Positions 23,699 to 36,450 are shown, numbered from the stretch's first letter. The stretch is DNA of 64,000 bases from Oryza sativa Japonica Group (GCF_034140825.1 NC_089041.1:23387501-23451500), one strand, 5' to 3'. Notes: generated from the sequence alone by a model not told the origin. Numbers and translations: made by a program.

Positions 23699-25469
23699 TA
23701 GAAATGGAAAAATTCTATCCATGCCCCTAACAAACCCTTGACACCTCTGTATTATGCAGTAAATTAGTTTACACCTCTTCTCTTTTTCTCCTCTTGGTTT
23801 TTGTTTTGGTTTCACCATTTTCCCACCAGGTTATTAACTTCTAGGTAAGTGTTTGACATGTGAAATTTGTTCTCTTCCTCAGAGATGTTGGTCTGGCTCT
23901 TGGGAGGAGTGCGGTCAAGTTTCTGAAGAGAAACAGGCCTGTTTGGTTGGTTGGTTTGTGCACTTGTGCCTCATGTTTTGTCAAATATTTTTTGTTTTCT
24001 CCCATGCATGCCTTCAACTTGATTGTTGGAGCCTTGGAGGTACTGCACTTGTTAAGTTGAATTCAATTAATTAAGCTGTTGGTGCATGTGTGTGGCCTTT
24101 GGTTAATACCTGTACCAGTATGGGTTTTTCTATCCTGAAAAAAGTTGCTAATCAAGTGCTTAGCTATTGGAATATGTGCAAAGATGCCAACTTTTTGTGT
24201 GCTACGTTTGGTGGCCACACTTGGGTCTTCTGGAAAGCGGCATTAAAGTTGGTTAAGCATATGGTTAGACCTGGGACTTGCATTCTGTGAAGGCAGGTGG
24301 AGTTCACATTGCAAGCAACAGTGCAAGCACCGCACCATTGCTTCAGCAATCTTCAAGCTCCTGACTATTGGTGGCCACTGATTGATTTGGTTGTGAGCTG
24401 CCTAACTGAATTGACATTTTTACTGGTCTACGGTTTGATTCTGACTACTGCTTCTAGTGTAAGGCTTTTGGATTTCAGTGCTCTAGTTGTGGCATCCAGT
24501 TCACAAATCACTTGTTCAAGTCTTCAAGATGTAAGGTTTGATTCTGTCCAGCTATAACGCACAAGGTGAGATGGAATTCGGGACGATTGATTTTCTGGCT
24601 GGTCATTTGATATGTTTCATGCCAAATAACGGTGGAATGCAGAGCATGTCTGGATAAAAATAGGAGTACTAACCAGATCCGTTGACGGCTGCAATTTTGA
24701 TATTTTAGTCCTTTTATAAAACTATTTTACAAACTAGTAACATGTCCAAGGGCCAAAGTCATATAATTGAGAATTGGTTGGGTGGATGGTGAGAAAAAAA
24801 TACTGGATCGGTGGTTATGCTTGTATGTTTTAATGGGCAGACCAATATAAGTGGGATGGGATAGGAGAATAATTAGGAATATAACATTGGATTCGGTGGT
24901 TACTCTAGCGAAGCTTACTAAATGAGGGGAGGGGAGGTTTTTAAAGTAGTAAAGATAAACCTCTAAGAACTAGTAAATCGCAGGAATGGATCTTCTGCTC
25001 CACAACCGACACTGAACACGAGCTCAGTGCTATTGTTAATGGCTTTCAAGGTTAGCGCCGAGTCGAGGGTCAAATAGTTTTTTTAGTGCCTAGTTCTGAA
25101 ATAAGTTGTATCAAAGGTCCAAACGGCAAACTTGCTGACTGAGGGAATACCACCAAATGAGCTTCTGAAACATGTGAGCTGCATGATTGTGCGAGGAAAG
25201 ATGGTTAAGAAAACAAACCACACCAGAAAGTAACCAAAGCAGCATGAGGCTTTTTTATTTACCATGTAATCCGGGCAACATCTCCTCTCCAGCGTTTAGC
25301 TCGACAGTAGTACAGTACAGCACAGCCATGGCCGTAGTAGCTCACGAGCACTCACCAAGCTGTCTCAAAAGGGCTATAGAAAGAAAACAAGCTGCCTTCA
25401 CATGCCACACAGGGGCCCCTGCTTTTCTTTTGGTTGGATTCGATGGAAAATAATTACACCAACAAAATC

Positions 25470-25834
25470 CAGTCCCAAATTTTTTTCCCAAAAACATCAT
25501 ATCGAATCTTTAGACACATACATGTAGCATTAAATATAGATAAAATGAAAAACTAATTGTACAGTTTGCATGGAAATAGCGAGATGAAACTTTTAAGCCT
25601 AATTAGTCTATAATTAACTATAAGTGCTATAGTAACCCACATGTACTAATGACGGATTAATTAGATAATTAATTAGACTTAATAAATTCGTCTTGTGGTT
25701 TCCAGGTGAGTTATGAAATTAGTTTTTTTATTCGTATCCGAAAACCCTCATTCGTATCAAAAACTTCTTCCGATATCCGGTCAAACGTCTGATGTAACAC
25801 CTAAAAATTTTCTTTTTGCGAACTAAACCAGGCC
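25470..25834. mobile_element. GGCC-GTTTA-type Tourist-like element, copy 1
   Basis: The right end reads gcgaactaaaccaggcc. The interior carries family blocks 'tcgaatctttagacacatac', 'gcattaaatatagataaaa', 'gacggattaattag' and 'gaaattagttttttt' that recur in the same order at 35181-35516 and 47315-47658. The left end is eroded, so the start is approximate. Non-coding. Confidence 0.6.
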
Positions 25835-26280
25835 GCAATGCAATGCAATTCACTGCAACTGCAATACTGCATCCATCCATGCATGCATGCAGCTAGTAGC
25901 AGGGCTCTCATCACAATCTTTCTCACTGGCTCTGCTGCTGACTCCAGTAGTACTGGGCTACTAGCTGTAGTAGCCAGCTGTGACAGTGGTGAGCATGGAT
26001 GGTTTCGTGTGTTTGCCCAGAGGACAAGAGGCCACTGTGGTATTCATCAACCTCTTGACGCCTCTCTTGTTTGCAATCGCAGAGCTCGTCGTTTTTCATC
26101 CACATGCATAGTGAGATTCTTCCATGGTGATTGTGCCTTTCCAACTTGTCAACTCTCTCTCTCTCTCTCCCTACCAGCGTGCATTGGATGCTGAATTGCT
26201 GATGTGTTCTTTTGTTTCGCCCATTTCAGGCTAATTCTCGATGTCTTAGGGGACCTGTGTGTTCATGTGAATTATAGTTA

Positions 26281-26405
26281 GGCCTTGTTTAGGGAAGCTT
26301 TTAGTAGCTGCGGTTTCTTTTAGAATCTCATGCTCCTTCAAACAATACAAATTCTCGCATATATTCTCCAGTTACTTGGAATCTCAAGCCCCCTCCAATA
26401 GAGCC
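26281..26405. mobile_element. Tourist-like MITE (TTA target site)
   Basis: About 125 bp between two TTA triplets. The left end is ggccttgtttagggaagctt; the right end ccctccaatagagcc is its rough inverse. The inside has 'tagaatctcatgctccttca' and 'cttggaatctcaagccccct'. Non-coding. Confidence 0.5.
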
Positions 26406-27538
26406 TTAACCTTAGAAACTTTTCACAAATGTGTATACTACATGAATTGAACTGTTTTTTTAAAAAAAATGCTCCAAAAGATTAATGCTTGCAAGATGCC
26501 TGAAAAGTTTGAGGCTCCAAATGCCAGTTTGGTACTCTGAACTCTGCAGGGTAACCTTCCCCTGTAGCCTGTATAGGCAATGGTAGCAACTAGCAAGGCA
26601 CCAGCTTTCCAGAGAGGTTGCAATGCAATTGCAATGGGACGAACAAGAACACGACGTACTCGCTAAGGAGAAGTATACGCTGGTTGTCTAGTACTGTACT
26701 ACTTGGCATACGGCAGAGAGAAAGCTCACCATCTTTCTACTTGGCACAATCTTCTTGTACTTTTCCGTTTTCACTTTCACCGAGTAAATTATCAGGGCTA
26801 GGAGGAACACAGCCTTTTCATCATTAAAAGAGGCAGCAGGAGCAGATCAGAGCAGACATTTAGATCTGTAAAGCAATGCAACTGTGTGGATAGCCTGAAT
26901 TGTTCAGCAGTAGTAGTAATAGTAGTATTTGCGCTGAATTTTTCAGTAGTATTTGCAGTGAAAACCATACGTGTTTACGGTGAAAATGCCAGGAACGGGC
27001 CGGCATTGAAGACGATGGGCCAGGAGGCAACGGCGGACGGGGCGGCGCTTGTTTTCTTCTTGCATTGACGCCCATTGCCTGAAAATTTCAACTCCATGTT
27101 CCTGAATTCAGAGACAATTTGCACCTTTCCTGCTTCATATGCTCTTGACTTTTGGTAGTAGTACAGTTTTTGATAATTCGGTGAACCTTTCTATTTCAAT
27201 TGAATCACATAAGAACATAACAGGAAGAGGAATACACATAAAGTTAACTGATTCTTCAGAAATAGGCTGTCTCTCAATGTTCCAACGCTACCAAATGGAC
27301 AGGTGATTAATACTATCACTGAAGACAAATAAGTCATAAGCCACAACATTTTCTGATACTGCAAGTTTATCATTCTTGAACATCATCATGATTGATGAGT
27401 GGCACATGACGCTCACAAGTCACATCACACACAACTATACTAAACCATAGACTATCTAAAGAAAAACTATAAACCATAGACAAGCGTTGGTATCTTTTCA
27501 ATGGTGCACACACAGGAATTGTGGGGTAGAGTGATCTT

Positions 27539-27841
27539 TCATGTTGGCTTCTCGTAGCTGTTTTGGTCTCTGAACTCTGAAATCTTACTTCTGATCATCT
27601 CCGCCACATGAGGCTGCACAAACATGTGTGTCGGGTCAAGCATGTGCAGGATGAACTTGTCCGAAGCGGGCATTGAAGCATTCAGATTAACAATGAACTG
27701 TGCCATCGGTACATCGCTGAAAAAAAGGATTTATGAGTTGATTGTGCAAACTAGATAGAGGTGAAGAAAAATGAGCTAAATTTTATCAATTGTAAAAGGA
27801 GCTTACCAGGAGATGAACAACCCCTTTATTGCATTAACCAT
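27539..27841 (-). CDS. TFB5: TFIIH subunit TFB5 (TTDA/GTF2H5 ortholog)
   Basis: Small subunit of TFIIH that stabilises the complex through p52 and stimulates the XPB ATPase in nucleotide-excision repair and transcription. Two coding exons on the minus strand: 27841-27807 (MVNAIKGLFIS plus two bases) and 27716-27539; 70 residues, against about 71 for human GTF2H5. The sequence CDVPMAQFIVNLNASMPASD then FILHMLDPTHMFVQPHVAEM and DQNSYEKPT matches plant TFB5 end to end; the D-THMFV segment corresponds to human DDTHVFV. The codon for Cys12 is split by the intron. A likely 5'-UTR intron spans 28682 to 27847 (donor AAG/GTAAGA, acceptor GCAG five bases before the ATG), placing the promoter near 28700-28850. 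Too short for many automated gene calls. Confidence 0.93.
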
Positions 27842-27846
27842 GTTTT

Positions 27847-28850
27847 CTGCTCTTTGGAGAACAGAATGCCACCTGATCATTTAATCAGCAAACCACACAG
27901 CCATGTCAGTGGAAAATCAGAAGTACTGGAAACCTTCCCCAACAATCAGACTCTAAAACAGTGATGCAGTGATCTTTTAAAGCACGGTAAAAGATTGCAA
28001 GTGAGGAGATACCGAGATAGTGGAGATAGAGACCTTACTGCCTTCTAACAAGGATAATTATGAGATCATATAATGACAAGCACCCAACCTATAACTTATG
28101 CTTAAATTGCTTACTGCTACCACTCAGGTACATAATAGCAAGGTGTGAGCTATGCTTGAAGAGGCAATAAGTTCAAAGCAATACTACTGGAAGTTGGGTA
28201 ACTAACAGAAATATGCAAAACACTGGAGTGGACAGTGATTTGTGCTCCCGTGCCAATGATACTTGCGATACAAACACAGAAAGTGAACCAGCAGTATCTT
28301 TCTTATCTTTTCTGTGCAACACATGCCCTCACTGTGTGTATACAATGAGACGACGACAAATTTATTACTCCATCTTAGGTACAAAGCTACAAAATTCCAT
28401 TAGTTAAAGAAACAGTTAACGCTAGCAAATTAGTTTTACAGGACGATTTAGCACGTTGCGATTTTCGACCTCGGGGAACTATCTCAATAGGGCAGGCGAA
28501 AAAAAATCAACAGGCTCAAATTGCATATTGATTGTTGAGATAAAGTAGGGTTGCATCGGGCAGGGTAATCCAATGGAAGAAATACACCACACTGGTCGTA
28601 AACCTTGCAATATATTTCACGAGCAAGCATAAATCAGTAGCTCAGTACGAATCCTCCCTAGAGATCTAGAAGTTCATCTTACCTTTGTCGCCTCCCTGTG
28701 CTGTTGTCTTCTCTAGCACCGGTGCGTCGTTGTACGGAGCGATACGAGCAAACCGGCGAGGAACAAGGAGCCTGCAGCGGCGGCGGCGGCGGCGCGCGGC
28801 TCAGGGCGGAGGATCGGAGGCGGAGGTCAGGCATAGGGTTCCGACCAACC
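27847..28850 (-). other. TFB5: TFB5 5'-UTR intron and first non-coding exon
   Basis: On the minus strand, a GC-rich stretch at about 28683-28850 ends in AAAG/GTAAGATG at 28683/28682 and can join GCAG/AAAACATG at 27847/27846. This would give a non-coding first exon and an 836-bp leader intron. Several short frames within it on both strands look incidental. The exon's upstream edge is not determined by sequence alone. Confidence 0.55.
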
Positions 28851-29781
28851 TGCTGGTCTTGTTTGGATGAATCGGGCCAAGGTTACCCCGTCTAAACTAG
28901 GCCCAGATGTAAGTGGCCTTTCGGCCCGGCCCAAACTATCAAAAAATCTTAACAAGCAAAATGCCATCAACAAACACAACATTTAAAAAAATGCTATTCT
29001 ACTAGTCAACTTATTGCTATTAGTATTAGGGTTCCATCCAATCCCCGCCGTTAAAATGTGATAGGGTTAACAGAGTGACATGGTTGGAATCATAACGGAT
29101 TAACGGTGATAGCATTTCTAGGATAAGTTGGCGCATGATAACATTTTCTAAAAGTTGAGTTCGTCGGTCGATGGTATTTTTTGAAATACGGTTCTTGTAA
29201 TGGCAATTCATGGATTTTTCTCAAAAATTAATATAGATGAATTCACCCTATGGGCCGGTCCACACCACTGTGATGATGTTTCTGAATCCCACCCCTTTGG
29301 GCTCAAATAATGACAAGAACAGTGGCCAGAGAAGCTGCCGCAAGTTGGGTGAATCATCCTTTCGTATTTGTACAAACTACAGATAATGCTCCAAAGAACT
29401 ACAGATAATGATATGACATACTTGTTTGTCAGAAAATGTTTGCTACGTGGTAGCACATACGCTCTTCGCTATAGTAGGCTGAAATGAATTAGGAGTAAGA
29501 AATAAATGGCAAGCATCTGGGGACGGGCAAAAGAGAGCTTCAAATCATCAGTCAAGCGGTCAAAACTTCAGTAGATCTGCATTGATCGTCGGCTGGTTGG
29601 CTCGGCTTGGAGGTAAAGTCCGAAATCCATCAAGAAGTTGGCTCAAGACTCAAGAGTAGTCAGATGGTCAAGAATGAATCTCTTCTCCGGCATTCTGCAG
29701 TAGTACCAACGGTGCCACCCAAAAATCATTCTATGCTGCCACTTGCCGATACTTCAAAAGATGAAGCCATGAAAGTAAAGC
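28851..29781. other. Intergenic between two minus-strand genes
   Basis: Covers the promoter side of TFB5 and the 3' UTR of the nucleotide-sugar transporter gene. I see no gene or clear repeat, apart from AT-rich sequence at 28930-29230. Confidence 0.4.
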
Positions 29782-32700
29782 TCATTTCTGCGGTTGTGGT
29801 TTCCCAACTGAATGCAGATATACGGAGACAGAAACAACCCTGAAAATTATAGCATGAGCTGATTACTATCATGGGTTACAGGGGCTCCAATCAAGAGAAT
29901 ATGTTGTTCACTTCAATAAGCACTTACGTAGATCCGAGGAAGAAAGCAAGGGATAGATGGAAGCCAAACAAAAAGACAGATACAACTGCTGTAAGAAGCA
30001 TGGCAACTGAAGTTGAGTACACCTGCATTACAGTTATATGTCAGACAAATGTCTGATGAAAAGATGCGTAAACATTACAGTGTTATCAAAATATTTTCAG
30101 CAGACAGTAATTGGTGTGTAAATCAAGTCAGTCTTTGAAGCTGCATCAATAATTATACAAGAATCTTCAGTTGACATTTTATGAAATTTAGTTATACATG
30201 TGCCTCACGTATCACAAGGTTTTGAATCCAAAAGAGAGGCTTGTGCATTATAGTTATCTTTTTTCAACAGGATACAATCAACCATCCAATGTCCTGTTTA
30301 GAGGCCTGGATGATCTGTTCACTAAAATAGCTCCTCAGACAGGTATGGAATATGGAATGGCATAGTTTCTCATATATCAGAATGTAGAAAATGTAAGTAT
30401 AAAGAATAATTCACCAGACAGGCATGCGCATGGACACAACACAATAGAAGATGTTGTTAAGGTGTTATTAAGGAATACAGAGATGTATAAAACAAAATGT
30501 GCTTTGAGGTGTAATGTATAGTAGACTGTAAGCGATTCAGGTAAGGCAAAACAGCCGTAGTGTTGAATAAAATGTAAGATGTATTTCACAGTCCAGAATT
30601 ACTTAAACTCGTAACAGGACATTCACAATAGGAAGATGCAAAATATCTCTATTGGGCATAATCCGCTGAGAAAAGAATATACAAATGCAACATGGTTGAA
30701 TTCTAAGACCATATAAATGCAACATGGTTGAATTCTAAGGCCATACAAATGCAACATGGTTGAATTCTAAGCCAGCTTTAGAAGTTCAGCATTTGTACCT
30801 TGACAATATTGTCAGCATATTTCATCACCATTGATACAGCAATGCCACTGCAAAGCAAAAAAAAAGTAAAACAATACAATGTGGTATATAAACCTCAAAA
30901 GAGAGCAGACAAAACAGGATCCAGCTATTAGTACCTGAGTGCATGATTAAGAATCATCAAAACAGTAATGAATGAGTAGCCATGAAAAAAACCTCTGCAT
31001 TAGATTGCACAATCAAGTTAAAATGGCTGATAGAATGAAACATATCAAAATATTAGCATGAGTAGATAGATTTTGTCAGAACAAACTTATTCATGACAGC
31101 ATCGAAGTCCTGAACACAAATTGCAACTAAATTGAAGAGCATTCCAAAAATGTACAGCCAAAAATTCTGCACATTGATGTTTCTTGAAGGACGTTTCTTG
31201 ATGATTGCCTGCATTGGTCAAACACGAACAATCCACATCAAATAAATCTTCGTAAAGTCAGGTAAATATAAAAGGGGCAAATAACAGTGTAGTAAAGTCA
31301 CTTACTTCTGTGTATACCCCCGCAAAACCACTTAGAAGAGCCATCACCTGCAGAAGAAAGCACTTCCATTAATTCCATTGGTGGAGTAAAAAACACATCG
31401 TGTAACATTTGTAAATAACTGACTGATTATTTCCAATCCTAGTGACTCACAATTGCCATCACCCAACCTTGAATAGGGGTTTGCAGAACATGATCTGACC
31501 TGGAAAATAACAAATTATTTTAGTAATTGACCATGATGTTTTGAAGAAATATGAATATTGTTAAGAATGAACACAGACGAATCATAACATATTTTGCTTA
31601 CGAGGGGTTCAGCTGGGCTGTAGTGCAACCGGCACATAAAAGAATAAATGCAGCCCACTGAATTTCACTTAACCTGGAAAGAACACAATACATTCAGCAC
31701 ATCGTGAAGAGGAAATTGAAGTAATTTAGATTTTAAAGCACATCGTGATTATGAAGGTCAGGTAAGAAGGCTAAGTAAACTACCGGAACATTTAGCATGC
31801 CAAAATAAAATGTTCTAAGTAATATTAATATCTCACCACATCTGCTAAACACAAAACAGCACAAAGAAATCAAGCAGTTTTTTTATGATATGTTTGTGTG
31901 GCTCTACTTACAATGATGAAATTTATAGTGTGCAATTGAACTTTAGTACATGACTTTTGTGATATAAATATAGCACCTTTCTGGCAGATTTATATCCAGC
32001 TATATATTCCCAACTTCAAGGTTGATGTTGATAAAGAATAATGCAACATTTTCCAGTTGGTGAGCAGGTAAATTAACATTTTTTTTCAGAGTTGCCGATA
32101 TGTTAGGTTATAACCTTGAATATTCTGGAGAGTGGAAAGCTTACTTTTTCTTTAGAATGATGCGGTATAACACACCCGTGCTAATAATGTTCAGGTTCTT
32201 CAGGATTTGATAAGCTGGTGCATCCACATATGCAAAGATGTAATACTGACAGGTAGCAGGAAGTGGAGAAATGTATCAAACACTTTCTATTGTGAACAGA
32301 AAAATACTTTTAGCATGAAAGAACTGGACAACTGAACATACCTGCAGTAAATTCTTTACCATGTAAAGTATGGCAGGAATAGGATAAACACTAACTTCAT
32401 CAAACGATGTACTTAACCTGAAAACTTGACAACAAATTGCTAAAGAGTAGGATAAAGACAACAAACACTAGCATGAAATTAAACAGCAGCTTATGATAGA
32501 ATCATCACCTATTATCTTCTGTAACACCCTGACTGTTCCATGTTCTGTACAGGGCTATGAGAGATAACAGACATTTTAAAGCTTCCACCTATACATATAT
32601 ACAAAGGAATACATTCTTATACCAATAGAAACAAAAGAATGGTCCTGGAGGTTGGAGGTACTGTCACCAGTCACCAAGCGGAATTTGTGAAATTTTCCTC

Positions 32701-34077
32701 ACCGAAAAATTTGCCGTAGTGACACTATATTCATATTTTCCAGCTCTTTTCGACCACACAATTAGTATTGCCTGAGAACTTGTTAGTAATGTCAATGCAA
32801 GTGTAACAATGGACCTGCCACAACGCATTACTAATAAATCAATTGATTTTCACAAGTATGCTATTTGATGACAAAGATTGCAATAATTAAGTCTTACTTT
32901 AACTTCCAACTATTCTTGCCCTTTGAAGCTCCTGCTGTGCTAAGACTGGAGGTTGCTGAAGCTGTAAATGGTAAGATCATAAGGATATTGGAGTCCTGGT
33001 TATGGATATCAAAAGAAAAAGTTTCTATGAGGAATCGACAACTTACTGCTAGAAAGAGACCTCTCACCAGGGCTTTCTATGTCTTTCTGAGATACAACAT
33101 CATAGCTCTCCTTTAGACAGTACAGCAGATACATAACTTGTTAGCAAACAGAACAACAGCTGAAGTACAAGCTTAATTGCAATGCTCATGACTCCAAACA
33201 TATATGGTTGAATATATTTGCCAGATTGATGATTATCAGCACCTGCTTGCCAAACATCAACAGAACTAAAAAGACCAGGCAAATCTAAGTCGAATTTCAA
33301 GTTTAAACCACAGAGCATCTGCCAGGTTTGGCCACTGACAGGTGATTGAAAGCACCACCAGTTTCCCAAATCACAATCACCAAACTTGCCGTTATCTATA
33401 TCTTCAGTTTACTATTTACAATACAGGAATTAAGCATTGGTCACTTTACTACTTACTACTTCCTCCGTCCCATAATATAAGGGATTTTGAGTTTTTGCTT
33501 ATACTGTTTGATCACTCGTATTATTAAAAAAATTTGTGCAAATATAAAAAACGAAAAGTTGTGATTAAAGTACTTTGGATAATAAAATAAGTCACAAAAA
33601 ATAAATAATAATTTCAAAAACTTTTGAATAAGACGAGTGGCCAAACAGCGCAAACAAAAACTCAAAATCCCTTATATTATGGGACGGAGGGAGTACCAGT
33701 AATCAGATAAATTGTCTTAAATCTAAAAATGCGGTTGAATGACCGCTACATTGTTAATAACAATATGAACTAGTAGTCACTATCCTGTTTCATTTGCTAC
33801 ATTTTTTTCAGAGTTCAAAACGATTGGATTACAAAAGCCACCGTCTCACTGACATCAAGAGCCGCAAAACGCCCGAAAATCCGGAAATTCTAGAACCCTA
33901 AGTGAGGAACAGAAAAGGGCCAGCGAAAATCGCAAAAAGGGAACACCCGTTGCAGCGATCTAATCTGGAGGCGCGGACGCATCAGCGCGAGTGGCATTCC
34001 TCTCTCTCTCTCTCCATTAGGGTTGGGCGGGACTTGGGGTTGGTGCTTACCTGGTCCTTCACTCTCCTGTACTCCAT
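29782..34077 (-). CDS. CMP-sialic acid transporter-like nucleotide-sugar transporter (SLC35A family)
   Basis: Golgi-type multispanning antiporter exchanging a nucleotide sugar for the nucleoside monophosphate. Fifteen minus-strand exons: 34077-34051, 33110-33047, 32961-32898, 32814-32703, 32588-32509, 32417-32342, 32245-32145, 31673-31602, 31499-31451, 31347-31306, 31208-31087, 30994-30935, 30847-30799, 30022-29928, 29839-29782; 356 residues. The N-terminus is cytosolic (MEYRRVKDQESYDVV, then a Ser-rich stretch to about 45). Hallmarks are LTSSQAILIVWSKR, VPIPAILYMVKN-like SVYPIPAILYMVKNLLQYY, APAYQILKNLNIISTGVLYR, GCTTAQLNPSS, GVYTEAIIKKR, MVMKYADNIVKVYSTS and a C-terminal VYLHSVGKP with KPQPQK tail. 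About eight to ten membrane helices. Rice relatives are annotated CMP-sialic acid transporters, but plants have little or no sialic acid; the physiological substrate may be another nucleotide sugar such as CMP-Kdo or UDP-Gal (inference). Exon 1 is only 27 coding bases. Confidence 0.94.
30679..30773 (+). repeat. Three-copy 32-bp tandem repeat in an intron
   Basis: Three near-identical copies of a 32-bp unit (30679-30710, 30711-30742, 30743-30773) centred on 'gcaacatggttgaattctaa'. It lies in intron 13 of the nucleotide-sugar transporter gene, between the exons ending at 30799 and starting at 30022. Confidence 0.85.
33459..33693. mobile_element. Stowaway-like MITE in transporter intron 1
   Basis: A 235-bp element flanked by TA. 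Left cttcctccgtcccataatat and right atattatgggacggagggag are near-perfect inverse ends; inner arms 'agggattttgagtttttgct' and 'aaaaactcaaaatccctta' pair as well. Sharp termini suggest a fairly recent copy. It sits within the first intron (33111-34050) of the minus-strand transporter gene. Confidence 0.85.
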
Positions 34078-34491
34078 CTCTTCCTCTCGACTCCCCACCT
34101 CGTCCCCGCCGCCGACGCCGCTGCCGTCGCCGCCGCTGCGGGTTGCTTCCACGGGGAGGAAGGAATCGGCGGGAGGCGGAGCCGGTGACGTGACGGAGGC
34201 TGAAAGGTGGGCCCTCCTGCGCGAGCAGAGAGCAGTAAAGGAGCACGCGGCGAGGCCGCGAGGGTGGCGACTGGCGAGTGAGGGAAAGGAGCACGGCGTG
34301 GCTGAGGAGAGAGGTAGCAGATGGGACCCACAAGAGGTACTTTTTTTCACATAAGCCCCTGTTGTATATAATTTATTTACGTAAATCCCATTTTGCTTGT
34401 AAGATGATGATAAAATTCCTTCAGCTCTTGATCTTGGGCCTTGAGGTGAAGGAGAAAGAAAAAGCTTGTGTTAGACCTTAAGCATAAGATA

Positions 34492-34726
34492 CTCCCTCCT
34501 TCCCTAAATATTTGCCGTCGTTGACTTTTTTAAACATGTTTGACCATTCGTCTTATTCAAAAACTTTTGTGAAATATGCAAAACTATATGTATACATAAA
34601 AGTATATTTAACAATAAATCAAATGATAGGAAAAGAATTAATAATTACTTAAATTTTTTGAATAAGACGAACGGCCAAACATGTTTAAAAAAGTTAATAG
34701 CGTTAAATATTTTGGGATGGAGGGAG
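34492..34726. mobile_element. Stowaway-like MITE upstream of the transporter gene
   Basis: A 235-bp element flanked by TA. Ends are ctccctccttccctaaatat and atattttgggatggagggag. Arms 'acatgtttgaccattcgtct' and 'gacgaacggccaaacatgtt' are inverse. It is about 415 bp upstream of the transporter start codon, inside the likely promoter region. Confidence 0.8.
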
Positions 34727-35180
34727 TATATATTAAGTTAATACAAGTGTAATCATTGTTTTAAGGTTACATTTTTCATATACGTGGCTGTTCTAATGGT
34801 AGCGGTACTGCTGTTTCTCACATAATCTCCTGTTTTGGGTTGAAAAAATTGGTAGAGATCCAAATATGTTACAAATCAGTCCTTGATCCGGTCGGGGGTT
34901 TCGGCTCCACGGCTGCGCTCTGTTCGCTGACACCGACGGCCGCTGCTCGTATCATCGTCTGATTTGCACCTTCTCTTGCATGCAAAAATTTCGGGCTGCT
35001 ATTGATAATTGAGTATTAGAGGCTGCTGAAACATATGTTATCTTTGTCTGCGCTCCAATGGAATTCATAGTATGTAATTGTAAGCTCTATCCTGTCGTTT
35101 GAGTTGAAGAAAAGTTTTTTGACATGTTATATGCAGTAGTCATGTTCCATGTTTCTTTGTGATTATTGCCCTGTTAAGAT

Positions 35181-35516
35181 CCCACTCTAAAATTTTACAC
35201 ATTGTCACATCGAACGTTTGAACACCTGCGTGAATTATTAAATATAGTCTAAAAAATAATTAAATGCATATATTGCGACTAATTTGCGAGACGAATCTTT
35301 TAAGCTTAATTTCTCCATGATTTAACAATATGGTGCTACAGTAAAACATTTGCTAATGACGAATTAATTAGGCTTAATAAATTTGTCTTGCGGTTTACTA
35401 ACGGATTCTACAATTAGTTTTTTTATTAGTATCCGAACATCCCATGCAACACCCTATATAATATCCGATGTGACACGTCAGAAACTTTACACTCATGGAT
35501 CTAAACATCCTCTATG
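35181..35516. mobile_element. GGCC-GTTTA-type Tourist-like element, copy 2 (eroded ends)
   Basis: Contains the family blocks 'acatcgaacgtttgaacac', 'attattaaatatagtctaaa', 'gacgaattaattaggctta' and 'acaattagtttttttatta' in the same order as the copies at 25470-25834 and 47315-47658. Both ends are degraded, so limits are approximate. Non-coding. Confidence 0.6.
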
Positions 35517-35760
35517 GGGCTTTTTCTACCTATGAGGCCTCATATCTACATCTTGCTGATTTATTGGAAATTTCTTACTGTCATTTTTATATTAAATGCT
35601 GGATCATGAATATGATCACTTCGATGAATCCTTTGTGACAGTTTCATTTCTTTTCAGTCTCTTCATGGCATCACTTGTAGCAACACTCGCATTTCTGTTG
35701 TATGAATATGATTGTTGCCTTGTTAAGAGAGAGTACTAGTTGTAAACATCGTTGCCGGCT

Positions 35761-36006
35761 AGGGGTGAAAACGGTATGAAAATTTCCCAACCATATCGAT
35801 ATAGTTTCCACAAAACTAATATAATAATAACATTTTTACCAATGGTTACCGTTTTTAAAATTTAGTTTTTTTAATTTCTATCAGCGTGGCATTGAAGTTG
35901 GCACTAAATAGATAAATTCATAAATATGAAAATTTCCCGACCGTTTCCGTTCGTTTTCGAGAAAATAATAAAATAATGATACCATTTCTGACCGTTTTCA
36001 TTCCTA
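35761..36006. mobile_element. GGGGTGAAAACGG-type MITE, copy 1
   Basis: The left end aggggtgaaaacggtatgaa and right end tgaccgttttcattcctag are inverse. The interior shares 'tggcattgaagttggcac' and 'aaatttcccgaccgtttccg' (in inverse) with the copy at 54044-54300. Non-coding; superfamily not certain, hAT-like is my guess. Confidence 0.6.
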
Positions 36007-36450
36007 GCTGCCGCGGAATACCAGCAAGCAACAAAGCAACAATTCCGTGATGGGAGGAGCGATGTGGGTGAGTAGAGCAGTAGAGATCCAGCAAGGCAGC
36101 AATCACTCAAACTCGAGAAAATGGACATTTGGCCATGTTCAAAAAGTAGTTTTGCTGAAATGCTATCCCAAAAACACATTTCGCTAGCATTTATGAGAGA
36201 TGATGGTAGCTGCATCTGCAGACTTCCAAAGTTCCAATAAGACTTAAGACAAGTAAGAAATGTACACACGGTGGAGCGTTTCAGTGTAAATAATATACAA
36301 GTAGATTGGCATCTGTTCGGTGTTAAGCTGTGGCATTGTGATATATCATGTGTAAAAACATGACATTTCCTAGATCAGAAAAAACTCATCGAAAAGGACA
36401 TCTTTATTTCATTTACAAGGACAAAGACGTCCCTTTCTAGAACAGGACAT

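Larger units (their letters stand above)
23699..27538. other. Intergenic region with two Tourist-like MITEs
   Basis: The first few hundred bases are 3' UTR of the neprosin gene. Many short open frames follow on both strands, none with recognisable protein features or consistent splice sites. Two MITEs are listed separately; a (CT) run sits at about 26153-26170. The last part (27080-27538) is probably downstream sequence of the minus-strand TFB5 gene. Confidence 0.5.
34078..36450. other. Intergenic: transporter promoter and repeat remnants
   Basis: 34078-34350 is the GC-rich 5' UTR/promoter of the transporter. Three transposon copies follow (listed separately). The section 34730-35180 and 35517-35760 shows no gene. 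36007-36450 is probably 3' flank of the next minus-strand gene. Confidence 0.45.
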
